From Massilia sp. Root418 (GTDB lineage Bacteria; Pseudomonadota; Gammaproteobacteria; Burkholderiales; Burkholderiaceae_D), in assembly GCF_001425265.1 (NCBI RefSeq), contig NZ_LMEC01000021.1, forward strand, positions 186,001 to 250,000: a stretch of 64,000 nt of DNA, given 5' to 3'. This document shows positions 42,867 to 52,162 of this stretch, piece by piece (the first letter of the stretch is position 1; every line of letters starts with the position of its first letter). The translations under genes and the position numbers were made by a program. The notes under the pieces were generated by a model, which was not told where the DNA came from, ran no database searches, and worked only from the letters and a program-made list of their open reading frames with translations.

Positions 42867-43382
42867 ATGGGCAACACATTCCATACCGCCGTTCCGCTCC
42901 TCCAGACCGGGCGATTGACGCTGCGTGAATACCGGCGTGCGGACTTCGGCGCATTTGCGGACCATTTGACGGACCCGGAAAGTTCGGCTCACCTGGGGCC
43001 GTCCGATCGTTACACGGCCTGGCGAATTTTCAGTTCCCAGTCTGGCCTTTGGCTCATAGATGGCGCTGGCTGGTGGGCTGTGGAGAACAGCCACACCGGC
43101 CAGCTTGTCGGCAACGTAGGCGCGTTCTTTCGCGAGGACTCCACCGCGATGGAGATCGGCTGGAATACTTACCGGGCGTTCTGGGGACAGGGTATCGCCA
43201 TCGAAGCAGCAGCGGCAGTCCTGGACCATGTGTTCGACGTTCGGCGCGAGCCGAAAGTTCGCGCGCTGATCACCGCTGCCAATGTATCGTCGCGCCGCGT
43301 TGCCGAGCGGCTTGGCATGACTTACGAAATGGAAACTGAGCTTCACGGCAAAGTTATCCAGAGCTATATGCGTGAACGCTGA
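42867..43382 (+). CDS. GNAT family N-acetyltransferase
   Basis: Acetyl-CoA dependent acetyltransferase of 171 aa, RimJ/RimL-like. LQTGRLTLREYRRADFGAFADHL at the start, GWWAVENSHTGQLVGNVGAFF, EIGWNTYRAFWGQGIAIEAA (acetyl-CoA loop region) and NVSSRRVAERLGMTYEME are the GNAT landmarks. The substrate is unknown. It follows glpK by 24 bp and could be read with it. Codon use is less GC-biased than that of the neighbours. Confidence 0.9.
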   Translation: MGNTFHTAVPLLQTGRLTLREYRRADFGAFADHLTDPESSAHLGPSDRYTAWRIFSSQSGLWLIDGAGWWAVENSHTGQLVGNVGAFFREDSTAMEIGWNTYRAFWGQGIAIEAAAAVLDHVFDVRREPKVRALITAANVSSRRVAERLGMTYEMETELHGKVIQSYMRER

Positions 43383-43506
43383 CGGCCGTTTGCATTAACG
43401 GACGATTTTTGCGTTGCGGCCCCGAAAGCATGTCGATTTCGTGCGCCGCTATCCGTCGTAGGGAAGAAGCACCGCATGCCCATTCCACTTTTCGAAGGAA
43501 GACGCC

Positions 43507-43905
43507 ATGAAAAAACAAATCATCCTCAACTTGCCGGTAAAAGACTTGAACAAGTCGAAGGCCTTCTTTTCCGCACTCGGCTTCACATTCGATGCCCGGT
43601 TCAGCGGCGAGAACGCAGTCTTCATGCACATCGCCGGCGACACCATCCAGGCCATGCTGACGAGCGAGCCTTTCTTCCAGTCCCTGATCGACAAGCCCGT
43701 CGTGCAGGCGAAGGAAGCCAACGAGGTCGTCATCTGCCTGAGCTGCGAAAGCCGGGAAGAAGTCGACATGCTCATCGCCAGGGCCGTCGCCGCGGGCGGC
43801 CGCACGCCGCACCCGCCGGAGGACCACGGCTTCATGTATGACCAGGGTTTCGAGGACATTGACGGCCACCTGTGGAACCTGGTCTGGTCGGCGCCGGAAG
43901 CCTGA
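43507..43905 (+). CDS. VOC-family (glyoxalase/extradiol-type) protein
   Basis: Metal-binding beta-alpha-beta-beta-beta fold protein of 132 aa. QIILNLPVKDLNKSKAFFSALGFTFD begins the first module, and GFMYDQGFEDIDGHLWNLVW ends the second. The pattern matches the PhnB/YdeM-like VOC proteins. The substrate and exact reaction are not predictable. GGAAGACGCC precedes the ATG. The 124-bp gap after the GNAT gene shows no obvious terminator. Confidence 0.88.
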   Translation: MKKQIILNLPVKDLNKSKAFFSALGFTFDARFSGENAVFMHIAGDTIQAMLTSEPFFQSLIDKPVVQAKEANEVVICLSCESREEVDMLIARAVAAGGRTPHPPEDHGFMYDQGFEDIDGHLWNLVWSAPEA

Positions 43906-43921
43906 ACGCCTGCGCTTTGTG

Positions 43922-44839
43922 TCAACCGCCCATCATCGGCAGGAAGCTCTTGCTGAGCGGGACCGTCACGGCCGCCAGCAGGGTTTGCAGGGTGATCAGG
44001 GCCGCCATCAGGCGCGTGTCGCCGCCCAGCTGCTTGGACATGATGTAGGCGTTGGGCGCGGCCGGCAGTGCGCAGTAGAAGGTGGCCGCCAGCGCCACCG
44101 GCGCGGACACCGCAAACAGCACGCATACCTTGGCCGCCACCAGCGGCAGCGCCACCAGCTTGAGCAGCGAGGCCCAGCCCAGCGCCACCGGCCGCAACCC
44201 CTGCAGCGAGAACACCAGCCCGCTGCCCACGCACACCAGGCCCAGGCACAGCGCGGCCTTGCCCAGGATGTCGAGCGTGTTCATCAGCGGCAGCGGGACG
44301 GCGATGCCGGACAGGCTCACCAGCATGCCCGCCAGCGTGGACAGGATGATGGGATTGCGCGCCAGCGTCTTGCCGATCTGGCGCAGGTCGGCCTTGCTGC
44401 CGCTCCACCATGACAGCGCAATGATGGACACCACGTTCACCACCGGCAGGCACAGCGCCAGCGACAGCATCACCAGCGCGGCCGTCCCGGCGTCGAAAAA
44501 CAGCGAGGACACGGCCAGCCCGAAGTAGGTGTTGGGCCGCATCGCGCCCTGCACCACGGACGAGCGGCTGGCGCCGGGCAGGCCGCGCGCGCCCAGCATG
44601 CCCAGCAGCGTGACGCCGATGATGATGAAGGTCGGCAGCAGCGTGGCCAGCGCCAGTTCCCCCACCTGGCCGCCGGCAAAGCTGAGCCGTGCCGTGCCGG
44701 CGAACAGCAGCGCGGGGAAGGCGATGTTGTAGGAGAACTTTTCTATCGAGGGAAAGAACGCTTCCGGCAGCCACTCGTAGTGGCGGATGGCCACGCCCAG
44801 CAGGATGATCAGAAAAACGGGAAGGATGGATGCGAGCAT
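43922..44839 (-). CDS. AEC-family auxin efflux carrier-like permease
   Basis: Inner-membrane secondary transporter of 305 aa with about ten hydrophobic segments. VFLIILLGVAIRHYEWLPEAFF at the start, a cytosolic loop around residue 160 and the helical repeat ending TLQTLLAAVTVPLSKSF are AEC features. Bacterial members move organic acids or amino acid-like anions. It lies 1 bp after the TauD-type dioxygenase on the same strand, so the pair is an operon. The transported compound is likely the substrate or product of that enzyme. Confidence 0.88.
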   Translation of the reverse strand: MLASILPVFLIILLGVAIRHYEWLPEAFFPSIEKFSYNIAFPALLFAGTARLSFAGGQVGELALATLLPTFIIIGVTLLGMLGARGLPGASRSSVVQGAMRPNTYFGLAVSSLFFDAGTAALVMLSLALCLPVVNVVSIIALSWWSGSKADLRQIGKTLARNPIILSTLAGMLVSLSGIAVPLPLMNTLDILGKAALCLGLVCVGSGLVFSLQGLRPVALGWASLLKLVALPLVAAKVCVLFAVSAPVALAATFYCALPAAPNAYIMSKQLGGDTRLMAALITLQTLLAAVTVPLSKSFLPMMGG

Positions 44840-44840
44840 G

Positions 44841-45842
44841 TCAGTCTGCCGAAATTCCCGACGGCCCGATGCGCCGGGCGTTGGGCGTGTTGGAAATGCG
44901 GATGCGTATCAAATGCCGCGCCGGATCGGTGTAGCTGGCCCGGCCGTGCAGGGTGCGGTGGTTGTCTGCCCACAGCAGGGTATCGTCCGGCAGGCAGCGG
45001 TCGAAGCGCGGCGCACGCCGTTCGATGATGTCGTTCAGCAGTTCCACCGCGGCCGACAGCTGCGGCGTGGCCAGGTCGGGCCGCGCCGCCAGTCCTTTGA
45101 CGATGGCGTCGTAGCGCCAGCGCATCGCCGGCCCGTTCTCCAGCGTGAACACCGGTGCCAGATGATACTCGACTTGCTGTTCGCTTGCTGCGTAGACCGA
45201 CGGCACGCGGAAGGGCACGGGCTGCGCGCATAGCAGCTGGTAGGCGGCGCGTCCGGCGGCCGTCCTGTTCAGCTCGGCCACGATGTCTTCGATGTCGATC
45301 AGCAGCGAGGCGCCGCCGTTGCAGCGTGCCGCGTTCACCACGTAGAGCAGGAATTGCTCTTCCGGCATGGGGTAAAACGAGGAGTCGGTGTGCATGTCGG
45401 CGTTGCCCACCCGCTCGGAAAAGGTCACGAAGCGCGCCTGCGCGGCCTCGGCGGCAGGGGCTCCCGCGCCGCCGCGGGCGCGCACGTCCCAGGCCACGCG
45501 CCGGGTGCGCTGGTCGGTGGAGGTGGGGTAGCCCTGCGTGAGGGCGATGGCGTACAGCGCGGCGTTGCGGCGCGCCTCGTCGAGTTCTGCCAGCCCCAGG
45601 CCGGTGATGGCCAGGCCGCGCGCAGCGCGCCCGGCGATGGCCTGCGCCAGGCGCTGCAGGGTCGGGATGGCCAGCAGCTGGCGCCGCAGCGCTTCTTCGT
45701 CCGGATGGGGGTAGAAGCCGTTGCCGTTGAAATCGTCGAAGTGCTGGGCCACGAGGGCGTACGTGGCGTCCAGATCCGCACCCCAGGAGAAGTTGCGCTT
45801 GACGATGGAAATTTTGCCGGATTGTTCGATGGTGGTCAGCAT
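44841..45842 (-). CDS. TauD/TfdA family Fe(II)/2-oxoglutarate dioxygenase
   Basis: Non-haem iron oxygenase of 333 aa. The facial triad is visible: HTD in NADMHTDSSFYPMPEEQF (HxD) and the distal His in LWADNHRTLHGRASY; a following RHLIRIRI supplies the 2-oxoglutarate-binding Arg. The family oxidises taurine, carnitine-like or other small organic compounds; the exact substrate is unknown. AGGAG lies 8 bp before ATG 45842. It shares an operon with an AEC transporter and has a 16-bp dyad in its leader. Confidence 0.88.
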   Translation of the reverse strand: MLTTIEQSGKISIVKRNFSWGADLDATYALVAQHFDDFNGNGFYPHPDEEALRRQLLAIPTLQRLAQAIAGRAARGLAITGLGLAELDEARRNAALYAIALTQGYPTSTDQRTRRVAWDVRARGGAGAPAAEAAQARFVTFSERVGNADMHTDSSFYPMPEEQFLLYVVNAARCNGGASLLIDIEDIVAELNRTAAGRAAYQLLCAQPVPFRVPSVYAASEQQVEYHLAPVFTLENGPAMRWRYDAIVKGLAARPDLATPQLSAAVELLNDIIERRAPRFDRCLPDDTLLWADNHRTLHGRASYTDPARHLIRIRISNTPNARRIGPSGISAD

Positions 45843-45859
45843 GATGGCTCCTGGTCATT

Positions 45860-45875
45860 GTTGCCACACGGCAAC
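45860..45875 (-). promoter_or_regulatory. Inverted repeat and promoter of the TauD-AEC operon
   Basis: GTTGCC-ACAC-GGCAAC lies 18 bp before the dioxygenase ATG. A possible promoter on the minus strand lies just upstream: TTGCAA (45912-45907) and TACTAT (45890-45885), 16 bp apart. A repressor at the dyad would block it. No dedicated regulator gene is adjacent. Confidence 0.45.
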
Positions 45876-46165
45876 TATGCGCAAATAGTACTACGGCAGG
45901 AGCGAATTGCAAGCATTTTGTTGCGATGCGTCAATTTACGAAAAAGCACGGCGGTATACGCTGGAAAAATTGCTAAGTGTCAGGAGATCAACACTTTCTC
46001 ATAGGTGATTTTTGCTGTGGATGGGCAATTGTGGATAACACGTAGTTACCAGCACACGTACGCTATTCATCGTGAAACAGTCCGTTCCACGGTAGGGCAA
46101 GCAAAAAATATTGCGATGCGGTAGAATATTTCCATACGGAAAAATACTTGTCAAAAGGATTAAAT
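45876..46165. other. Divergent gap between dioxygenase and chemoreceptor
   Basis: Besides the dioxygenase promoter, the decamer TTGCGATGCG occurs twice (45921-45930 and 46111-46120). A dyad TTTCC-ATAC-GGAAA lies at about 46130-46143 near the chemoreceptor. No gene is supported. Confidence 0.4.
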
Positions 46166-47833
46166 ATGAAATGGCTGCGTGAACTCAAGCTATCGACCAA
46201 GCTGGGACTGGCTTTCGCCTCGGTGCTGGCGCTGACGGCGTGCGTCGGGGTGTTCTCCATCGTCAAGCTGGCGGACGTGAACCGCACCGCGAACGAGCTG
46301 TCGTCCCGCTGGATGCCCAGCATGCGCGTGATCCAGGACATCAAGTCCCAGATCGCCCGCGTGCGCACGCGCGAGTTCCAGTACATCATCTCGACCGAGC
46401 AGGCCGACATGGACAAATACGACAAGGTGATCGCCAATGACCTGGTGGAGCTGGGCAAGATGCAGGCCGAGTACGTGCAGCTGCTGGCCACGCCGGAAGA
46501 GAAGGAGCTGTACGCTGGCTTCCTGGCCATGTGGGAGCGTTACCTGGCCGAGGACGCGAAAATCCGCGCCGCCGCCCGCGCCAACGACGACGTGGCCGCC
46601 AAGGCCCTGATCCGTGGGGAATCGAACAAGCTGATCGTGGCGCTGCGCGGCCAGGTGGACAAGCTGGTGGCGCTGTACGGCGCCGGCGGCATGCAGGCGG
46701 CGCAGGACGGCGAGCGCCTGTACACCTCGGCGCGCAGCTGGATCATCGGCTTGCTGGCGGCCAGCGTGGCGCTGGGCGCACTGGGCGCGGCGCTGATCAC
46801 GCGCTGGCTGGTGCGCCGCCTGGGCGGCGAGCCGGACTATGCGGCCGAGATCGCCAACCGCATCGCGGCCGGCGAACTGTCGGTGGCCGTGCGCACCGCG
46901 CCCGGCGACGAGAGCAGCCTGCTGTACGCCATGAGCAGCATGCGCGCCAGCCTGGCCCACATCGTCGGCCAGGTGCGCGCGGCAACCGACACCATCGCCA
47001 GCGCCTCGGACCAGATCGTGGCAGGCAACCTGGACCTGTCCTCGCGCACCGAGCAGCAGGCCAGCTCGCTGGAGGAAACCGCCGCCTCGATGGAGGAGCT
47101 GACTTCGACCGTGAAGCAGAATTCGGCCAGCGCGCGCCAGGCCAACCAGCTGGCGCTGACGGCCTCCGGCATCGCCGAGAAGGGCGGTGCGGTGGTGGGC
47201 CAGGTGGTGGAAACCATGGGCAGCATCAACGCTTCCGCGCGCAAGATCGTCGACATCATCGGCGTGATCGACGGCATCGCGTTTCAAACCAATATCCTGG
47301 CGCTAAACGCGGCCGTGGAAGCGGCCCGGGCCGGCGAACAGGGGCGCGGCTTTGCCGTGGTGGCCTCGGAAGTGCGCAACCTGGCGCAGCGCTCGGCCGC
47401 CGCCGCCAAGGAAATCAAGGTGCTGATCGGCGACTCGGTCAACCAGGTCGAGGCGGGCAGCATGCTGGTCAGCCAGGCCGGCGCCACCATGGAGGAAGTG
47501 GTGGTGAGCGTGCGCCGCGTAACGGAAATCATGAGCGAAATCACCCTGGCCGGCCAGGAGCAGAGCGCCGGCATCGAGCAGGTCAACCAGGCCATCGCCC
47601 AGATGGACAGCGTGACCCAGCAGAACGCCGCGCTGGTGGAGGAAGCCACGGCCGCCTCGCAAAGCATGCGCGTGCAGGCCGGCGGGCTGGAGTCGCTGGT
47701 GAGCATCTTTACGCTGGACGGCGGCGCTGCGCCAAGCGCGCGGCGCGCGCTGGCCGTGGCGCCGGGCGGGCGCGCAGGCGGCACCCCGCGCCCCCGCGCC
47801 GCGCTGGGCCACAGGCTCGGCAAGGCGGCCTGA
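46166..47833 (+). CDS. Methyl-accepting chemotaxis protein
   Basis: Membrane chemoreceptor of 555 aa. A short N-terminus precedes TM1 ([21 protein letters not shown]), a periplasmic four-helix-bundle sensor (about residues 35-190), TM2 ([20 protein letters not shown]), a HAMP domain and the cytoplasmic signalling hairpin. The tip sequence [41 protein letters not shown] region (about residues 365-405) is intact, and methylation helices flank it. No CheR-binding pentapeptide is present at the C-terminus. The ligand is unknown. ATG 46166 is chosen after AAAAGGATT; a TTG at 46148 is less likely. Confidence 0.93.
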   Translation: MKWLRELKLSTKLGLAFASVLALTACVGVFSIVKLADVNRTANELSSRWMPSMRVIQDIKSQIARVRTREFQYIISTEQADMDKYDKVIANDLVELGKMQAEYVQLLATPEEKELYAGFLAMWERYLAEDAKIRAAARANDDVAAKALIRGESNKLIVALRGQVDKLVALYGAGGMQAAQDGERLYTSARSWIIGLLAASVALGALGAALITRWLVRRLGGEPDYAAEIANRIAAGELSVAVRTAPGDESSLLYAMSSMRASLAHIVGQVRAATDTIASASDQIVAGNLDLSSRTEQQASSLEETAASMEELTSTVKQNSASARQANQLALTASGIAEKGGAVVGQVVETMGSINASARKIVDIIGVIDGIAFQTNILALNAAVEAARAGEQGRGFAVVASEVRNLAQRSAAAAKEIKVLIGDSVNQVEAGSMLVSQAGATMEEVVVSVRRVTEIMSEITLAGQEQSAGIEQVNQAIAQMDSVTQQNAALVEEATAASQSMRVQAGGLESLVSIFTLDGGAAPSARRALAVAPGGRAGGTPRPRAALGHRLGKAA

Positions 47834-47905
47834 GCCGGGCGGCCGGACGCCGCGCAGATCGGGTAATATCCGCCGTTATTCCTACAATAATGCGGCGGAG
47901 GGGAC

Positions 47906-48682
47906 ATGTTCCATGTAGAACTGGCGGCCATCGAAACGCTGTTCGATGCCTTGAGCGACGTGGCGTTTTTCGTCAAGGACCGCGACGGCCGCTACCTGGC
48001 CGCCAACCATACGCTGGTGCGGCGCTGCGGCTTGCGCAGCAAGCAGGAGCTGGCCGGCAAAACGGTGCTGGAAGTGCATCCGCGCGCGCTGGCGCAGACC
48101 TATATCGCGCAGGACCGCCAGGTGATCGAGCTGGGCTGCACCATCCGCCAGCACCTGGAACTGCACCTGTATCCCAACCGGCGCCACGGCTGGTGCCTGA
48201 CCCACAAGGTGCCGCTGCGCGACGCGGCGGGCGCCATCGTCGGCCTGGTCGGCACCTCGCACGACCTGGGGCTGGCGGACGAGCACCATCCCGTTTACCG
48301 GCAGATCGCCGGCATTGCCCAGCACATCCGCGAGCATTACCGCGAACCGCTGTGCCTGAAGCAGCTGGCGCGCGAGGCTGGCTTGCCGCTGGCGCGCGTG
48401 GAACGGCTGTTCCAGCGCGTGTTCCACTACAGCCCGCGCCAGCTGTTGCTGCAGACGCGCCTCAACGGCGCGCTGGCCTTGATCGAGTCCGGCCGCGAGT
48501 TGAGCATCGCCGAGATCGCCGGCGAGTGCGGCTATACCGACCACAGCGCGTTCAGCCGCCAGTTCAAGGCGCTCACCGGGCAGACGCCGGTGCAGTACCG
48601 CGCGCAGTGCCGGGCGGGCGCGGCCGGCGGCAGCCAGACCAGCCGCGCCGCCGCATCGCTGCTGGCGTCGCTCTCCCATTGA
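47906..48682 (+). CDS. PAS-domain AraC family regulator
   Basis: Regulator of 258 aa with an N-terminal PAS domain (LSDVAFFVKDRDGRYLAANHTLVRRCG through GAIVGLVGTSHDLG, about 1-125) and a C-terminal AraC double helix-turn-helix (IAQHIREHYREPLCLKQLAREAG and SIAEIAGECGYTDHSAFSRQFKALTGQTP, about 135-235). The PAS pocket suggests sensing of a small ligand or redox state. It lies 72 bp after the chemoreceptor on the same strand and could share its promoter. The target genes are unknown. Start ATG 47906. Confidence 0.9.
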   Translation: MFHVELAAIETLFDALSDVAFFVKDRDGRYLAANHTLVRRCGLRSKQELAGKTVLEVHPRALAQTYIAQDRQVIELGCTIRQHLELHLYPNRRHGWCLTHKVPLRDAAGAIVGLVGTSHDLGLADEHHPVYRQIAGIAQHIREHYREPLCLKQLAREAGLPLARVERLFQRVFHYSPRQLLLQTRLNGALALIESGRELSIAEIAGECGYTDHSAFSRQFKALTGQTPVQYRAQCRAGAAGGSQTSRAAASLLASLSH

Positions 48683-48872
48683 TAGCTGTGGCTTTTGCGC
48701 GCCGCCGGTGCGCCGCCATTGTGCCGATCCCCAGCCCCTTGCCGTTTAAATAGAGCGAACGGCTTCGCAAGACTGTTTTTGCTGTCATTCCGGAAATCTT
48801 GCCACGCTAGTATTTCCTGGCCGGGCTCGTCCCGGTGACCTTATCGACAACAAAAAACAGGAGCGGTAAAAC

Positions 48873-51131
48873 ATGTCATTTCCAAGAAATGCAGCAACCT
48901 TGGCGGCGCTGATAGCGTCCTGCTGCGCCAGCGCAGCCGACACCCACGACGGCGAGCACGCCCGCCTGCGCCAGGCGCCCATGCCCCATGCGCGCCAGAC
49001 CTTGCCGCCGTCGGCCGAACAGAGCCGCTACAACCTCCCCATGAGCAAGAAGCCGCGCCACGACCTGATGCCGCGCCAGCTGCGCAGCAGCGCCCCCGCC
49101 GACGCCGGACCGGCCGCCCTGGCCGCCACGCCCGAGTGCAAGGACATGGCCAGGCTGGCCACCTACAGCGGCGCCGCGCTGGCCGACTACCTGGCCGGCC
49201 TGCCGGATTACGAGTGCACCTATGGCCTGTTTTCGCTCGGCGCGCAGCAGGCCGCCGTCATCTATTCGGCAGCCAACATGGGCGCCGTGGCGAGCCGGCT
49301 CACGCAGGAGGCCGCCGCCTACAACGCCAGCAACATGAAGCTGGTGAACCTGGTGCTGTACCTGCGCGCCGGCTACTACCTGGCCGGCGCCGGCACCATG
49401 CCGGAACCGGCCGCCGCGCTGGCCGCGTCGCTGCGCACGCCGATCAGGCAACTGGCCGAGGGCGCGGCGCTGTACCAGGCGAACGCGGCGGCCGACAGCA
49501 CGGCCATGGAAACCTTCAAGCTCATCACCAATATGCACGACGAGCTGTACTACCTGCCCACCGTGAAGAGCGTGGTGGCCCGCTTCACCAACCGCAGCGG
49601 CTACCCGAACGCGGCCGATGCGCTCAAGCAGAGCAGCGCGGCCGGTGGCCTGACCGGCGCGCTGACGGTGCTGTTCTATGCGCACGGCCGGCCGGGCGGC
49701 GCCGACTTGCTCAAGGCCGACCTCTCGTATGCCACCACGCTGAACACCTTCGTCACCGCCAACAAGGCGGCGCTGCTGGGCAGCAACGCCGCCTACCAGC
49801 TGACCGACGCCGCCAGCGAAGCGTTCCGCTTCATGCAGTACGCGACGATCAAGGCCGGGGTCAAGCCCATGGTGCTGAATACGCTGCAGGGCAGCAGCAT
49901 GACCGGCGCCGACAGCGGGCTGTGGCTGGCGGCCGCGTCCGCCGTGAAGTATTACGACAGTGCGGCGTGCGCGGAATACGGCACCTGCAACTACGAGCAG
50001 CAACTCGCGGACACCGTGCTCAAGTTCAGCCGCCAGTGCAGCCCCAGCCTGCGCCTGCGCGCCCAGGACATGACCGAGGCCCAGATGACGGAGGTGTGCG
50101 CCGCGCTGCAGCAGGAGGAGGGCTATGCGCACGCGATGCTGCAAACCGGCCGCACGCCGGTGGCCAGCGACAACAACACCGCGCTGGAGCTGGTGGTATT
50201 TGACGACTACAGCAACTACAGCAAATACGCCGGTATCATCTACGATATCGGCACCGACAACGGCGGCATGTACCTGGAGGGCAATCCGGCGCAGGCGGGC
50301 AACCAGGCGCGCTTCATCGCGCACGAGGCGTCCTGGCTGCGGCCGGCGTTCAAAGTCTGGAACCTGGAGCACGAGTACGTGCATTATCTGGACGGCCGCT
50401 ACAATATGTACGGCGATTTCGGCGCGTCCACCGCCGTGCCCACGGTCTGGTGGATAGAAGGCATCGCGGAATACCTGTCGCTGAAGAACAATAACCAGGT
50501 TGCCATCGACATCGCGCGAACCCGCGCCTACCGCCTGAGCGAGATCTTCGGCAACACCTACAGCATGGGCGACTACACCAACCGCGCCTACCGCTGGGGC
50601 TACATGGCCACCCGCTTCATGATGGAAAAGCACCGCGCGGACGTGGACGGCATGCTGGCCAAATTCCGCCTGGGCGACTACACGCGTTATCAAACCGCCA
50701 TCAGCCAGATCGGCACCGCCTATGACAACGAATTCGCCGCCTGGGCGGACACGGCCACCACGGCCGGCGAGCCGCCGATGCCGAACGACGACCCGGGCGC
50801 CAGGCTGCCGGATTGCGCCTCGTCCACCAGCCTGGGCAAGAACTGCACAGTGCGCAACCTGGCGTCCAGCTACCGTTCCTACTTCACCTTGATGCTGCCG
50901 GCCGGCGCAAAGAACCTGAAGCTGGCCACGCGCAACGGCAGCGGCGACGTGAATATGTATCTGGCGCTGGACCGCTGGCCCACGCCGTCCAGCTATGACC
51001 TGGCGTCGGCCAGGGCCGGCAATGCGGAGGACATCGCGCTGGCCAGCCCGGCGGCGGTGCGCTGGTATTACATCACGCTGGACGCGAAACAGCCCTTCAG
51101 CGGGGTGTCGCTGAGCGTCATGTACGAGTAA
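48873..51131 (+). CDS. Secreted M9-type collagenase-like metalloprotease
   Basis: Extracellular zinc protease of 752 aa. A signal peptide (MSFPRNAATLAALIASCCASA) and a propeptide-like stretch come first. The M9N region (about 95-400) follows, then the catalytic module with HEYVH (500-504) and the third zinc ligand Glu529 in WWIEGIAEYLS. A C-terminal PPC-type beta domain (about 650-752, YFTLMLPAGAKNLKLATR onward) may bind substrate or guide secretion. The layout matches Vibrio-type collagenases. AGGAGCGG precedes ATG 48873. It stands alone. Confidence 0.92.
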   Translation: MSFPRNAATLAALIASCCASAADTHDGEHARLRQAPMPHARQTLPPSAEQSRYNLPMSKKPRHDLMPRQLRSSAPADAGPAALAATPECKDMARLATYSGAALADYLAGLPDYECTYGLFSLGAQQAAVIYSAANMGAVASRLTQEAAAYNASNMKLVNLVLYLRAGYYLAGAGTMPEPAAALAASLRTPIRQLAEGAALYQANAAADSTAMETFKLITNMHDELYYLPTVKSVVARFTNRSGYPNAADALKQSSAAGGLTGALTVLFYAHGRPGGADLLKADLSYATTLNTFVTANKAALLGSNAAYQLTDAASEAFRFMQYATIKAGVKPMVLNTLQGSSMTGADSGLWLAAASAVKYYDSAACAEYGTCNYEQQLADTVLKFSRQCSPSLRLRAQDMTEAQMTEVCAALQQEEGYAHAMLQTGRTPVASDNNTALELVVFDDYSNYSKYAGIIYDIGTDNGGMYLEGNPAQAGNQARFIAHEASWLRPAFKVWNLEHEYVHYLDGRYNMYGDFGASTAVPTVWWIEGIAEYLSLKNNNQVAIDIARTRAYRLSEIFGNTYSMGDYTNRAYRWGYMATRFMMEKHRADVDGMLAKFRLGDYTRYQTAISQIGTAYDNEFAAWADTATTAGEPPMPNDDPGARLPDCASSTSLGKNCTVRNLASSYRSYFTLMLPAGAKNLKLATRNGSGDVNMYLALDRWPTPSSYDLASARAGNAEDIALASPAAVRWYYITLDAKQPFSGVSLSVMYE

Positions 51132-51615
51132 AGAACAGGATGCAAGCTGCGCTTTGCGTATAATGAGAGCAGGTCAGGCCCGCGCCTCGTGGGCCTGAAT
51201 TTGTCTAGACAAGTTGTCGCGGTGGCAGTCAGAAGGAAATGTTCAGCACTGGTTCGGTCCCAAGATTCCCCATCCTGCCTGATCGCGCGCAAAGCGCGGC
51301 AGAGTGCCAAATCCCACGAAAAATCCCCACTCCGTCCGTCCCGGCATAGCCGCATCCGCATCGCGCGCAGCTGTTGTCAACTTGCTACGCTGTTGTTGTC
51401 ATATGGCAACCTTATAATTATTTTTCAATTTTTTCTTGACATCTTTTTGACCCTGAGACTAGCCATGTTGGGCGGCAGATTGATGAGGTAGCACTTTCAG
51501 TATCTTGTGTAAGTCTCTAATTTAACGAAACATTTTTACTAGAGCCTGCATCAAGGATCGACGCTAAGTCCTTAATTTCATTAATAAAATCCATGTTTTC
51601 CCAATAGGAAAGCGC
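51132..51615. other. AT-rich intergenic region before the dcw promoter
   Basis: After the protease stop and its hairpin (51174-51198), the sequence becomes unusually AT-rich (about 51400-51615). No functional gene is supported; a minus-strand open frame that reaches into this region is listed separately. Confidence 0.5.
51174..51198 (+). terminator. Hairpin after the M9 protease gene
   Basis: TCAGGCCC / GGGCCTGA stem with a 9-nt loop, 43 bp after the stop, followed by ATTTGT rather than a clean T run. Confidence 0.5.
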
Positions 51616-51644
51616 TTGACCACTATCTTTCCATCCTCTAAAGT
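51616..51644 (+). promoter_or_regulatory. Promoter of the dcw cluster (Pmra)
   Basis: TTGACC, a 17-bp spacer and TAAAGT. Transcription would begin near 51651, inside the MraZ boxes, about 70 nt before the mraZ GTG. Confidence 0.65.
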
Positions 51645-51678
51645 GGGCAACTGTGTGAAAAAGTGTAGTTTTGTGGGA
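51644..51678 (+). promoter_or_regulatory. MraZ operator, four direct repeats
   Basis: TGGGC, TGTGA, TGTAG and TGGGA start at 51644, 51654, 51664 and 51674, exactly 10 bp apart. MraZ is known to bind direct TGGGN repeats spaced by 5 bp in front of its own gene. Here the outer two boxes match fully and the inner two are degenerate. Confidence 0.75.
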
Positions 51679-51721
51679 TTTTCCAGCCTCTTTTTCTGCC
51701 TCCTCATTTAAAAGGTAATAC

Positions 51722-52150
51722 GTGTTTCAAGGCGCTTCCGCGATCACTCTCGATGCGAAAGGCAGGATGTCCATCCCGGCCAAGCATCGCGACGCACTGG
51801 CTATCCAGTGCGAAGGACGCCTCACGCTTACCAAGCACCCGGATGGCTGCCTGCTGATGTACCCGCGCCATGTGTGGGAAGCCAAGCGCGACCAGATCGC
51901 TGCCTGGCCGATGTCCGCCCGCGGCTGGCAGCGCATTCTGCTGGGCAACGCTAACGACGTGGAAATGGACTCGGCCGGCCGCATCCTGGTGGCGCCCGAA
52001 CTGCGCGACGCAGTCGGCCTGGGCCGCGAAGTCGTGCTGTCCGGCATGCTGACCCATTTCGAAATCTGGGATCCGGCCCGCCGTGCCGAAAACGAGCAAG
52101 CCACCATCGACGTCGGCATGCCCGACGCACTTTCCGATTTTTCTTTCTAA
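51722..52150 (+). CDS. mraZ: Transcriptional regulator MraZ
   Basis: AbrB-fold DNA-binding protein of 142 aa that represses the dcw operon from its own promoter. The two SpoVT-AbrB-like halves are visible: [19 protein letters not shown] and [19 protein letters not shown]. The start is GTG 51722 (AAAGG 7 bp upstream); this gives the normal FQGAS-type start and length. Four TGNGN boxes lie 44-78 bp upstream. It is the first gene of the dcw cluster and is followed by rsmH after 12 bp. Confidence 0.96.
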   Translation: MFQGASAITLDAKGRMSIPAKHRDALAIQCEGRLTLTKHPDGCLLMYPRHVWEAKRDQIAAWPMSARGWQRILLGNANDVEMDSAGRILVAPELRDAVGLGREVVLSGMLTHFEIWDPARRAENEQATIDVGMPDALSDFSF

Positions 52151-52162
52151 GGCCCGCCCAAA

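Larger units (their letters stand above)
51517..51726 (-). pseudogene. Low-GC open frame, possible gene remnant
   Basis: Seventy codons on the minus strand stay open to a TAG at 51517-51519, bounded upstream by TGA at 51727-51729. The conceptual product (EEAEKEAGKSHKTTLF, then HTVAHFRGWKDSGQALSYWE and NMDFINEIKDLASILD) has a protein-like mix of residues, but has no start codon at its open end. It overlaps the mraZ promoter and operator. It may be the C-terminal relic of a displaced gene, or chance in AT-rich DNA. Confidence 0.3.

Noticed and set aside
45921-46120. Repeated TTGCGATGCG decamers as a regulator site
   Set aside because: The two copies are 190 bp apart, direct, and not symmetric; a chance match is as likely.
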